Positions 1-9,663 of a stretch of 64,000 nt of DNA are shown in pieces. The notes beneath the pieces were generated by a model. The model had not been told where the DNA came from. It made no database searches and worked only from the letters and a program-made list of their open reading frames with translations. The translations under genes and the position numbers were made by a program. The DNA comes from Rachicladosporium sp. CCFEE 5018 (Eukaryota; Ascomycota; Dothideomycetes; Cladosporiales; Cladosporiaceae). Numbering within the stretch: position 1 is the first letter of the stretch; every line of letters begins with the position of its first letter. The stretch lies in NCBI GenBank assembly GCA_002077045.2, contig KZ111160.1, forward strand, positions 38,005 to 102,004. The letters are read 5' to 3'.

Positions 1-930
1 CCCAAGCCTTTCAACACCGAAAGCATAGACAATGCGACCCTCCTCTCAAACCTGGACATCAAACTCGATGGCGAACAACTTATCATCATGGCTCGGGACG
101 TGCAATCACAGCTCTCTTCGCCGATGGCCAAATCGAACCCATCGCCATCAGCAGCTGGCTCATTGCCGCCAACGAAGTCCTTCAACCCAACTCAACACGA
201 ATCTTCAGACTTCGCCGACAAACCTCTAAACCTGACCCGAAAACCCCAAACCGAAATCGACTCCGACCCCCCCTCAGTCCCGCTACCCAACCTCTCCTCC
301 ACCCTAACAATCCGCATAATGCCCGACGACAACTCCTGCCTCTTCCGCGCCCTCTCCTCCGCGCTCCTCGGCCCCTCCCTAGACGGCATGACCGAACTCC
401 GCTCCATAGTCGCCCAAACAATCGCCTCTCAACCGGACCTTTACTCCGCTGCAGTGCTGGAGAAATCGCCCGATGACTACTGCAAGTGGATGCAGAACCC
501 GGATTCGTGGGGCGGGGGGATCGAGCTGGCGATTCTGAGCCAGGAGTTTGGCGTGGAGGTGTGTAGTGTTAATGTCCAGGATGGGAGGGTGGATCGTTTC
601 AACGAAGGTCAACCCACCCGTTGTATTCTTGTTTACTCAGGGATCCATTATGATGTGCTTGCGGCTACGCCCTATGCTGGCGCGGATCCGGAGCACGATC
701 GGAAGGTCTTCGAGGTTCTGCGTATGGTAGGCGGGGAGGAGATGGACGGCGGCGTATTGGACGCTGCTAAGGACTTGTGTAAGGTGCTCAGAGAGAGGCA
801 TTACTTCACTGATACGAAGGGCTTTGATGTAAAGTGCAATGTGTGTGGCCAGAGTGGGAAGGGGGAGAAGTGGGCTGTCACGCATGCAAACGGGACTGGG
901 CATGTGGACTTTGGGGAGGGTGGGGTATGA
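1..930 (+). CDS. OTU1: OTU1/YOD1-type deubiquitinase, 5'-truncated by window edge (unit A)
   Basis: This is the unit A copy of the gene seen complete at 24148-25212; base 1 is the first base of codon 46, so the UBX-like N-terminus is outside the window. The OTU cysteine-protease core is visible, with the active-site motif PDDNSCLF and the later histidine in GIHYDVL. A C-terminal C2H2-type zinc finger (CNVCG...HANGTGH) follows. OTU1 proteins remove ubiquitin from substrates handled by Cdc48/p97; that role comes from the family. The frame is open to the TGA at 928-930. The linker between the UBX-like and OTU parts differs most from unit B; the catalytic core is almost identical. Confidence 0.9.
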   Translation, partial: PKPFNTESIDNATLLSNLDIKLDGEQLIIMARDVQSQLSSPMAKSNPSPSAAGSLPPTKSFNPTQHESSDFADKPLNLTRKPQTEIDSDPPSVPLPNLSSTLTIRIMPDDNSCLFRALSSALLGPSLDGMTELRSIVAQTIASQPDLYSAAVLEKSPDDYCKWMQNPDSWGGGIELAILSQEFGVEVCSVNVQDGRVDRFNEGQPTRCILVYSGIHYDVLAATPYAGADPEHDRKVFEVLRMVGGEEMDGGVLDAAKDLCKVLRERHYFTDTKGFDVKCNVCGQSGKGEKWAVTHANGTGHVDFGEGGV

Positions 931-1024
931 GCGGAAGGCATTGACTAGAGATGTCGGTTTATGTGTATATATGTACATGACATGCATCGACGGCACGCCG
1001 TCCTGAGCGTTGCATTGCGTGTGC

Positions 1025-2438
1025 TCACAGTTTTGCCTGCCTCGCTTTTAGCCCAGTTGCGTCTTCAGTGCCACTGTGCCGCGTCTGCTGCTGCACCCAC
1101 TGCCCGATCACCTGTACCAGTCCATCGATCTCTCCCGTCGTGTTGCCAGCATGCAGACAGATCCTCACCCGTTCGCCACCTCTGGGTACAGTCGGTGGCA
1201 CGATACCTCTGACAACGAAGCCCTTAGCCTGACAGTAAGCTGCCAGAGCCTTGGGCTCCGAGGAGAGGACGTAGAAGATCGGTGAGACTGGCTTCTCTGC
1301 TGGGACTGACATGAACGCGGTGTTAGATGCGGAGTTGGAGACTGGGAGGCGGAGCGAGTATTCCAGATCGAGAAGTCTAGTGTGCAGGTGGGCGATGAGA
1401 GTGTGGAGGTTTGCTTGGAGCTGGTGGGCGATCAGCACTGGTAGAGTCATGACGGTAGTATAGAGTGATCACTCACCGGTATCGTCTCGCCCTGCATCAA
1501 AAATGTGTAGGAAGCTCGGATGGCTGCTAGTGACGGGTATGATAGGAAGGTCGTGTAGATTAGCGGACGGGCGTAATTGATGAGGTATTGGCGCACGGTG
1601 TCAGAGGCCAACAGTGCAGCTGCATGACGGCTCGTCAGCAGTCATCTCTGTGCTAAATTCAGGTCTTCGGCTTACCGCCATTGCAAGCCAATGCCTTTCC
1701 AAAGGTATGCAGACGAACGAGTACTTCCTTCTCCAGACCCAGCTCGCAGACCAGTCCTGATCCACGAGATCCAAAGACCCCAGTTGAGTGCGCTTCATCG
1801 ACGATCAGATGACCATTTCCCAGAGGCAAAAGTTCGTGGATCAAGTCGACGATCGCTTTAAGTGGCGGCACATCTCCGTCCATGCTGTAGACTCCCTCCA
1901 CGGCAATGAAGACATTGCGAGACCCGTCCTTGATCTTTGAGTCGCGCAAACAGTCGATCAGGACTTCTCTCAATCCGGCGACCGAGTTGTGCCCGAACGG
2001 CAAGCACTTGCCTGCACGAGACAACTTCATCCCGTCGTGCACACTTGCGTGGATGAACTCGTCATAGACGATAATGTCGCCCTGCTGCGGCAAGCAAGAG
2101 AAGAGCCCGGCATTCGCATCGAAGCCCGAGTTGCACAGCAGAGCTGTCTCAGCACCATGGAAGGAGGAGATGTCCTTCTCCAATGCTTCGGCATAGGTCG
2201 AGTTGCCATCCAGAAGTCGTGAGCCTCCGCTCCCAAGGTTGGACGACCCAGCATTCAGCTCGGCCAAGAAGCCATCCCGTAATTCTTTCGAAGTCGCCAG
2301 AGAAAGGAAGTCATTCGATGAGAAGTCCACAGAGCCTGTCAGTCGCGTGCTCAACGCCCTGATGGTCTTCGAGGTCTTTCTGCGAAGCAAGGTCTTGGCG
2401 AGAGCATCTTCGAGGCGGCTGCCGCAGCCTCGTTTCAT
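1025..2438 (-). CDS. bioF: 8-amino-7-oxononanoate (KAPA) synthase, peroxisomal type (unit A)
   Basis: This PLP enzyme of the alpha-oxoamine synthase family condenses pimeloyl-CoA (or pimeloyl-ACP) with alanine, the first dedicated ring-forming step of biotin synthesis. I read three exons: 2438-1676, 1619-1477 and 1420-1025, with introns of 56 and 56 bp, giving 433 aa. Family motifs are in order: FSSNDFLSLA, GSGGSRLLDG, HASVHDG, VDEAHSTGVFG and HTFGKALA, whose lysine (about residue 248) would bind PLP. The ATG at 2438 is the first in frame. The C-terminus is QAKL; AKL is a PTS1 peroxisomal signal, known for fungal BioF proteins. It is divergent from bioDA across 242 bp. An alternative would be a related acyltransferase, but the bioDA neighbour makes BioF by far the best call. 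Confidence 0.92.
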
Positions 2439-2680
2439 GGTCTTGATGGGTAAGGTCCCAGCATGATCTCGACTCACGGGCAGCCGAGACAAGATGTTGA
2501 TGCCATTGATTCGATGGGTACGTAACAGTGACAGAGACGGCGAATGCAGTTCAAGGGTCGGACTACATTGTCTTTGATCGGGATTCGGCTTCGTTTGCCC
2601 GAGGCTCAACGATGGCCAATGCTGGGCATTATGAGTTCGTCGACCTCACATCTTACTCGACCTAGACCAATGCTACGACG
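2439..2680. promoter_or_regulatory. Shared bioF-bioDA divergent promoter (unit A)
   Basis: These 242 bp lie between the start codons of bioF (minus) and bioDA (plus). Two CCAAT boxes sit at 2616-2620 and 2667-2671, and both are kept in unit B. CCAAT is the site of the fungal HAP/CBC complex; its use here is inference. The bioF-proximal half contains several small indels relative to unit B, so the conserved CCAAT half stands out. Confidence 0.55.
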
Positions 2681-5146
2681 ATGAGACAAGTGGGCTCGGT
2701 CTTGTGGCCGAAGCTCAGGATATTACAGATCTATGGTGCAAATACGGGCGTTGGCAAGACCATCTTTTCAACAATTTTGTGTCAGGCATTTCGGAAGGAA
2801 TTCGAGAAAGTGCATTATTTGAAGCCGATATCAACTGGACCATTACAAGAGGCAGACGACAGGTACAGTCAGATCTGCTGTCATGGACTGTTGGCTTTAT
2901 GCTCACTGCCTTCCCACAGTCACTTATCGACATTCGGGCCAGGAATCCGATCAAAGACCCTATATCAATTCTCTGACCCCATCAGTCCACATCTTGCCGT
3001 CCGCGGTTCATCGCAGGTATGCTACATTGAGGATCGCATCCAGACCAACGATTAACAATAATCGAAGGACGTTTCCGATATTGCTGTTCGACGAGCAGTC
3101 CACGACGAGCTCTTGAGCTATGCTGATGGACAAGGCGGCGTAGCCATAGTCGAGACTGCGGGCGGTGTACTATCGCCTGCGCCCTCTGGTATCACACAGG
3201 CCGATCTTTATCGTCCTCTGAGACTACCAGTATTGCTAGTAGGTGACCATCGACTCGGCGGAATCGGATCAACGATATCTGCATGGGAGTCGCTGCACAT
3301 CCGCGGCTACGACGTTCAGTCCATCGCACTCTTTGACGAGAGTCGATATGGTAACTATGCCTATCTGCGAGACTACTTCGCTGAGCGGAGTGTGGATGCG
3401 TTCTCGATCACACCGCCGCCGGAGGTCAGAGCTACGGCATCAGAGGACATAGAGTCAATGCGGAACTACTACTCCAACGCCAGCGATAGTGCGCCAGTCA
3501 CGTACTTCGTCGATCGTTTCCTTCATTCTCACGATCAACGCATCGAGTCCCTGCAGTCCATGCCCAAACAAGCCACGGAAGCGATTTGGCACCCCTTCAT
3601 GCAGCACAGCGAGCGAAACGAGAACACAGTCTTAGCCATGGACTCAGCCTACGGCGACTACTTTCAGACCTACCAAAATAAGCCCTCCCAGTCCGTTACC
3701 GACTCTGGTCCAGCCTCAACTCAAGAGAGGTCCCTCATAACCCCAGCCTTCGACGCCTCAGCCTCCTGGTGGACCCAAGGTCTCGGCCACGGCAACCCTC
3801 AACTGGCTCTCACAGCAGCCCACGCAGCAGGCCGCTATGGGCACGTAATGTTCGCGTCCGCCATTCACGAGCCCGCTATCACTCTGGCCCAAACCCTCAT
3901 CCAAAGCATGGACAATCCACGTCTGAGCAAAGTCTTCTACACCGACAATGGCAGCACAGGGATGGAGGTAGCCGTCAAGATGGCTTTGCGTGCTGCCTCG
4001 AAACGCAATGGCTGGAGTCCCGACGAGAAAGTTGAGATCTTGGGATTGATAGGGAGTTACCACGGTGACACAATCGGGACTATGGACTGTAGCGAGCCAA
4101 GCATCTATAACAAAAAAGTCGAGTGGTACCAGGGTCGAGGGCACTGGCTTGACTTTCCGACTGTAAAGATGAGGGATGGGCAATGGATTGTCGAAGTGCC
4201 GGAGCTCTTGAGCAAAGAACTAGGCGAGGCGAAGAGGTTCTCTTCGCTAGAAGAGATCTTCGATACGGATGCAAGGAAGTCTGATCGGGAGATATACCGA
4301 AAGTATCTGGACGGCGAAATCGATCAACTTCGACAGGCTGGTCGGAAGTTTGGCGCTCTGATCATGGAGCCCGTCATCCTGGGAGCCGGCGGGATGAATC
4401 TAGCGGACCCGCTATTTCAACGTTGCCTCGTGGACGCAGTTCGGGATTCCTCTCCATCCGCCTCGGATGAGACCGACTGGAGCGGCATGCCTGTCATCTT
4501 CGATGAGGTTTTCACTGGACTCTACCGCCTTGGCCGCTTCAGCGCTGCGAGCTTCGTCGGCGTCGATGCCGATATCGTTGTAAATGCCAAGCTGCTGACA
4601 GGCGGTCTGCTACCGCTCTGCACTACAACCGCTAGCGAGGCGATCTTCGAAGCTTTCTTGAGCAACGACAAGAGCGATGCATTGCTGCACGGGCACAGCT
4701 ACACGGCGCATGCTGTCGGCTGCGCGGTGGCGAACGAGAGTCTAAAGACCATGGCGAAGATCAGTCACAGCGCTGACTGGGCTGCGTATCGGAAAGACTG
4801 GTCTTCGCCTGCAGTGGGAACTTCGTCAGCAAGCCCGACCCAGCAATACTTGTGGAGCATGTGGTCGCAAGCCTTTGTCGAAGCCGTCTCACACAAGCCT
4901 AACGTCGACTCGGTGTTCGCCATCGGCTCGGTATTCGCGATGTCGCTCAAGGATCCAGCTGGGTCCGGCTATGCCTCCACAGCCGCCACAGGGCTACGAG
5001 ATCGCTTGCTTGCTGGTACTGAGTCCGGACAGGCGGTAATCCACTCCCGAGTGCTTGGAAACGTGCTATACCTCATGGGTGCCATGACCAGCACTCCAGA
5101 GACGCTGACCGATGTCGAGAGGACAGTACTCACAGCGCTGGAGTAA
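2681..5146 (+). CDS. bioDA: Bifunctional dethiobiotin synthetase / DAPA aminotransferase (unit A, intact)
   Basis: This is a fusion of BioD and BioA, as in other fungi and plants. Exons 2681-2862, 2920-3016 and 3068-5146 join in frame to 785 aa. The N-terminal P-loop GANTGVGKT (about residues 19-27) marks the ATP-dependent dethiobiotin synthetase. The remainder is a class III aminotransferase with the stretches WHPFMQH, IGSYHGDTIG, FDEVFTG and VVNAKLLTGG, the last holding the likely PLP lysine near residue 600. BioA converts KAPA to DAPA and BioD closes the ureido ring, so with bioF only biotin synthase is missing from this locus. Both introns are short (57 and 51 bp) and start GTACAG and GTATGC. 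The unit B copy is frameshifted, so this may be the only full-length version. Confidence 0.93.
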
Positions 5147-5264
5147 GTCGTTGTGCCGTGATCGGGCGCTCCTATCCGCCTGCCAAAAGTCCGTGTATAT
5201 AGTCTATGCATATATCATATATCGTCCAACTTGAGCGTTGCATTTCCTCAACCCAGTACTTCGC

Positions 5265-6027
5265 TCACACTGACACACCCTGCTCCCTGGCCACCCTGTA
5301 TATTACCTCCGCGATCTGATCGACGTCCGTCTTCTTCAACGGCACCCTATGCGCCCCATCCCACTCGATGACCGTACTCGTCTTCGGATCGTGATACTGC
5401 GCCAGCATCTTTCGATGCAAATGTAGTCCCCCATCCGCCAGCCCATGCACATGTATAGTCGGCAGACTCAGCACGTGAGGACTCGGGTGAGGGTAATCGA
5501 AACCCTCACTAACCTGGCCAGCATTCACCAGCGCCGGATGCCGTGAAAGCTCCGAAAAGCTAACCAGCGGCGACCGCCCCGCCAGAAGCACCGCAAACTT
5601 GTAATCCGTCTCCGCCTTCCCAGTCTTCTCCACACAAATCTGCTTTATGATAAAGCAAACTCGCACTCAACTTCGCTCCCTGACTGAACCCCATCAAACC
5701 CACCCACGGCCCAGTCCCCTCATCCTCCCGCTTGCAAGTCTCAATAGCATAGAACACCTCCTCCGTCGCAGCCTCGTCGTCGATCTCCGGGTGCTCGGGC
5801 AGCCAGCGCAGCCAGCGTCTGAAAGGGCCGTGTTGCTCGTAGACGGGGACTATGCCGGGGCCGGCAGGGCAGTAGAAGGGTCCGTCGGCGAAGACTAGAC
5901 GGAAGGCTGGGAGGGCGCGGATCAGAGTGCGGGCTTGAAGGGCGAAGATCTCGGCTGTAACGCCGCCGCCGTGGAGGCAGAGGATACGAGGGAGGGAGAG
6001 GTCGGGGGTAGGGGTGGAGGTGGCCAT
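5265..6027 (-). pseudogene. FSH1-like serine hydrolase, frameshifted (unit A)
   Basis: The intact form is at 29532-30293 in unit B. Here the reading frame starts at the ATG at 6027 and runs through the nucleophile motif GFSQG, then is lost near 5645-5655. At that point unit A has one base more than unit B (ctgctttatg against ctgctgatg). Translation would end at about 155 aa, before the Asp and His of the catalytic triad. The second half (to 5265) remains open and well conserved in the other frame. The lesion is recent, or is a consensus error: the rest of the gene shows no decay. FSH1-family proteins are small alpha/beta hydrolases of poorly known substrate. Confidence 0.8.
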
Positions 6028-6630
6028 GGTATTGTATGGAAGAGATGTGGAGAGATGAACTAGAGAAGTCTTACCTTTAGGATTCGATCATGGCAGATAG
6101 TGCATTGGTCTGTGCTATATTGAGATCACGGTGGTCCCACATTGCCATGCATGAGGCTGAACGTTGGGTGGGGTCGACGTCCGGGTGTAGGTCCGCTGGT
6201 GAGATGGTACAATTCAGAAGTGGTACGGTATAAATCCTCTCAGCTGGCGGTACGAGTTGACTCTCAAAGATGTTCTCTGCTCTATGGTAGCTTTTGGGCT
6301 ACGAGCGGTCCATGGTGGATTCAGAAGTTCTGGGAATGCAGAAGATGGAACCGATTCGTGCAAGTATACAAATATATTGGAAATCGGTCTACCATGTCAC
6401 GCCTGTAGAAGCTTGCTGAGAGGGCAAGATCACATGGAAGTGACCAGTGCGATAGTCTACGGCAGCTGCACGTTAAGTTGAGCCGATACCAAAGCTTGAA
6501 AGCTGCGCGAGAGTCGTCTCGGTAGTGGACTGGACCCTTCATACTCCTGCCGTCGCTTTTCAGATACCCTCGTTCATCTTACAAGTCTCCCATCCGCCAT
6601 GGTCCATCTCAGGTCTCATTCCATACTGAT
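6028..6630. other. Intergenic, FSH1-like promoter and LEA-like 3' flank (unit A)
   Basis: No gene is supported in these 603 bp. The aligned unit B stretch (30294-30893) differs by scattered substitutions and small indels, and the short open frames are interrupted or shifted between units. It probably holds the FSH1-like promoter and the LEA-like 3' UTR. Confidence 0.6.
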
Positions 6631-7065
6631 CTACACCTTTGCCTTCACCTCCTCAGCAGTGGCCTTGGCCTTGCCGGCCGCCTCGTTGATGGCACCCTTT
6701 GCCTTGCCAGTGAGCTCCTCAGCCTTGCCCTGCGCTTGCCCGCTCAACTTGGCAGCATCGTCCTGCGTAGCGCCAGTAACCTCGCTCGCTTTTGCCTTTG
6801 CCTCGGCGGCGTTGATGCCAATGGCCTCCTTTGCCTTCTGTGCGGCTTGTTCTGGAGAAATCGTGTCAACAGGAGAACCCGAAGTATGGGTAGAGAGATG
6901 TGTCCGGCAATACGTACGAGCTTGCTCAATGCCAGCAGCAGCTTTCTCGCCAGCGACCTTGTTCAAGTCTGCGGCCGTCTCCTTTGCGGCGTCGACAGCT
7001 GACTTTTGGGTGCGGATGGAGGTGCTGAAGAGACGGGCATTGCGGGCGAATGCTGTGCGAAGCAT
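6631..7065 (-). CDS. Small mitochondrial LEA-like protein (unit A)
   Basis: The product begins with an Arg/Ser-rich, acid-free presequence (MLRTAFARNARLFSTS) typical of mitochondrial import. It continues as an Ala/Lys/Glu-rich amphipathic helix with repeated units such as AKGAINEAAGKAKA and AEELTGKAKG, like group 3 LEA or CsbD-like stress proteins. A 66-bp intron (6852-6917, GTACGT...CAG) removes a stretch lacking helix character and gives 122 aa. The intron length is a multiple of three and has no stop, so retention would insert 22 residues in frame. LEA proteins protect membranes and proteins during drying or salt stress; that role here is inferred. The sequence is very similar in unit B. 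Confidence 0.8.
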   Translation of the reverse strand: MLRTAFARNARLFSTSIRTQKSAVDAAKETAADLNKVAGEKAAAGIEQARTYCRTHLSTHTSGSPVDTISPEQAAQKAKEAIGINAAEAKAKASEVTGATQDDAAKLSGQAQGKAEELTGKAKGAINEAAGKAKATAEEVKAKV

Positions 7066-7797
7066 GTTTACGGTAGGTTGTGGATGTGGATTAGGTGTCC
7101 GATAGGTCTGAATGAATATTGAGAAGACTATGAGTCAATCGTAGTGATGAATGACAGTACCTTACTTCTTGAAATGCAGCTGCTCTACCTCGAAGCTTCG
7201 TCGAATGGTACGTCACTCTGACCTCGGTAGCAAAGCTATGGCCCTGCCACGCGACAGGAGTCGGGCCGCACATGATGCTTGGCATGCTTTCGACAAACTT
7301 CATGATCAGAGTTGGCTTCCAGAAGCTCTTCCTTTGATCTTCAGAAAACGAGCCCTTCCTATTCACTCTGCCTACCTTTTGACAGTGGTTGCTGGAGGGG
7401 AAAGCGAAGGGCAGAAGGAAGATCTTTCCACCGGCTTACCTCTGGACTTCTAGACGAAATGGGAGAATCAGTAAATTAGACGTGGTACATTCCCCTACAG
7501 CGTATCTGGCGTAGCTACGCTCGACATTGGCATCTACTGTTTTTCTGGAGTGGATGGCCAGAGCACGTGTTCATCAGAGAGCTTCCTTACGATGCCGCAG
7601 ATATGCGCTTTGCACTCAGGGTCTTCTTGATGGGCGGCCAGCACAGTGCTATGGTCACGGATGCTGAGTCCAAGAAAGCTACGAGATAGCGTAGCACCTC
7701 AATACTGCACTGCTACGTTGCGACGCGCCACGTGACAATTCGAGTTCCTGCGGCTTGGGACAACCTTTGTTTTGACTGCCTCTCAAGTCGCAATTGT
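7066..7797. other. Intergenic, LEA-like promoter and HAD 3' flank (unit A)
   Basis: I see no convincing gene in these 732 bp. A 100-codon plus-strand frame at 7151-7453 is open in both units, but unit B lacks its ATG and the differences do not favour synonymous changes. The 5' side is presumably the LEA-like promoter. Confidence 0.55.
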
Positions 7798-8541
7798 CTA
7801 GATACGGTAGTGCCTTTCGAGCACTCCAACCACCTCTTCCAAGCTCTTCACGATAGCAGTCGGCCTTCCCTTCTCTCCCTCTACTAGCCTGTCCACCCAG
7901 CCAGAGCCGCCTCGATCGACCCAAACCACGTTCATCCCGACGGCTCTCGCGCCAACGACATCGAACGGATTGCCGCTGACCAGCCAAACCCTCCCAACTT
8001 GTTCCTGGCTGTCGGCCTGTTTTCCAACCTTTCCGACCAAGTATTTGTACACCTCTGGCGCGGGCTTGAACCGTTTCACCTCTTCCACTACCACGATGTC
8101 CTTCAGTACATCTCCGTAGTCGCGCAGCGTAGCCGAGCCAGTGACGCTGTTCGATACCATGGAGTGCGTGCCATTGCTGAATACCACTGCGTTCACGCCT
8201 TCTCGACCTCGAAGCTTCTCCAAGCACTCTTTCACGTCTCCAAACACCTCTAACTTATCGTACTGCTGCATCACACCTTCGATACCTTTCTCATTCAGCT
8301 CCAGTCCTGCTTCAGCCAGTGCATGCAGGAATGACCGCCGTGTCACTTTCTCGAAGTCTTCGTACACGCCCATGCTGTTTAGGCGCCATGTGTACTCGAG
8401 CTGATAGACTCGCCATGCTTTGGCGAGAGCTTCGGCTTGGGGCTTTGAGAAGTGGGTTGCTAGGTGCGTGGCGATGGAGGCTGTGGAGAGGAGGGTGCCG
8501 TAGGCGTCAAAGGCTAGGGTGATGTCCGGTAGAGGAGCCAT
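7798..8541 (-). CDS. Type II haloacid dehalogenase-like hydrolase (unit A)
   Basis: A single exon encodes 247 aa, the usual length of (S)-2-haloacid dehalogenases. The HAD motifs are present in order: FDAYGTLL with the nucleophile Asp12; SNGTHSMV (motif II); a lysine in KRFKPAPEVY (motif III); and SGNPFDVVGARAVGM (motif IV region). The family hydrolyses the carbon-halogen bond of short 2-haloacids through an aspartyl ester, but fungal members often have unknown natural substrates. Against unit B I count 16 amino-acid differences, clustered in the cap region (about residues 79-112) and near the C-terminus. The catalytic motifs are unchanged. Confidence 0.88.
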   Translation of the reverse strand: MAPLPDITLAFDAYGTLLSTASIATHLATHFSKPQAEALAKAWRVYQLEYTWRLNSMGVYEDFEKVTRRSFLHALAEAGLELNEKGIEGVMQQYDKLEVFGDVKECLEKLRGREGVNAVVFSNGTHSMVSNSVTGSATLRDYGDVLKDIVVVEEVKRFKPAPEVYKYLVGKVGKQADSQEQVGRVWLVSGNPFDVVGARAVGMNVVWVDRGGSGWVDRLVEGEKGRPTAIVKSLEEVVGVLERHYRI

Positions 8542-9663
8542 GACTACTTGAAGAGATCATGAGAGATTTGACTTACTAGATGTTGAAGAACGGAAGGAAC
8601 ATGGCTGTGATGTCACTCAGAAATTGGAAAGCTTGTACACGCGCCGAGGTGGGATTCCGTTACCATCAACTTGCGTGAGTTATGTACGGAGTGCACTACA
8701 TATGCAGTGTTGAAGACGGATACATCGTTGCTGCGCATGGAATCAAGCTGACCTTCGAGAGCTGCCTGTACCAAGAGCATAGAGCTCGGATCGCATGCAG
8801 CTCTAATTCGTGCAATATCCGCGGACACGGGAGTGCACCTTCTAGATCTTTCATAAATTGTTCGCAGCCTAATAAGAGCTCATCTGCTTGCCATCGCCAT
8901 CGTCACCGTCGAAAGCATTCGTTATCGGTGCCATGCCCCGCCGTTGTCAGCATCAGACCGATGGCGTCGTGGCTAGAGAAGGCGTTGCTGGCTCGCTATT
9001 GGCTAGCCCGGCTTTCTACGGCTCTTCTATGTCAGACACAGGCTGAACCCTACTCAACCGCAATGACATGCGTCCTGACAGACCATCAAGTCCTGGATTG
9101 CCCAAACGATCGAGAATGCGAGCGAAAGGAAAGGCCGGTCGCAACGCGTCTAGACCATCTCATCAACATGAGGTGTTAGCCGACACTGCAGATTCGCGTA
9201 TGCAGTACTGCCGCCATCCGACACAATCCCTGCATTTCCGGCCGCCCAGACCTTGTCAATGCAGTCGCACGTGACCCCTGCGATTGAGCGATAGAGCCCC
9301 TCATCAGGTGGGGTCATCCCAGCCCGGCGTGTCGACTGCGCAATCTGCCGCACCCCTCGCACACATCCACGCCCCAGCATTCCTCAACCCGACCTCGAGT
9401 GCAGCCGGGTGTGCGCAAGGTCAGCAGCAACAGCTTCGACAACGACAGGACAGCATCAATCTGGTTCCCCGTATAGCTTCTACCCCCGGACACAAGCTCC
9501 ACCCGAAGCTCTCCTTCCCGATCTTGCTGGCTGCCCTCCCAGATCCGCGAGCTTCACCTAGCTGAGTGGGCTGTACCTCTACCTCTCGTGTGTTGCGAGC
9601 AAGCAAAGCAGGCCAGCCTGCAGATAGCAGTGCACCTGAGCACCATTGCTGCTACCTATTACT
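8542..9663. other. Intergenic with a strongly conserved leader before the RING-like gene (unit A)
   Basis: No gene is supported. The left part differs moderately from unit B. By contrast, roughly 9285-9663, just upstream of the RING-like start codon, has only about two substitutions against unit B. A CACGTGAC element (bHLH/Cbf1-type site) lies at 9268-9275 and is kept in unit B. The conserved part is probably promoter plus 5' UTR of the RING-like gene. Confidence 0.5.

Noticed and set aside
7151..7453. 100-codon plus-strand frame in the LEA-HAD intergenic region
   Set aside because: Unit B lacks the ATG, and differences between units are mostly amino-acid changing; no protein features are visible.
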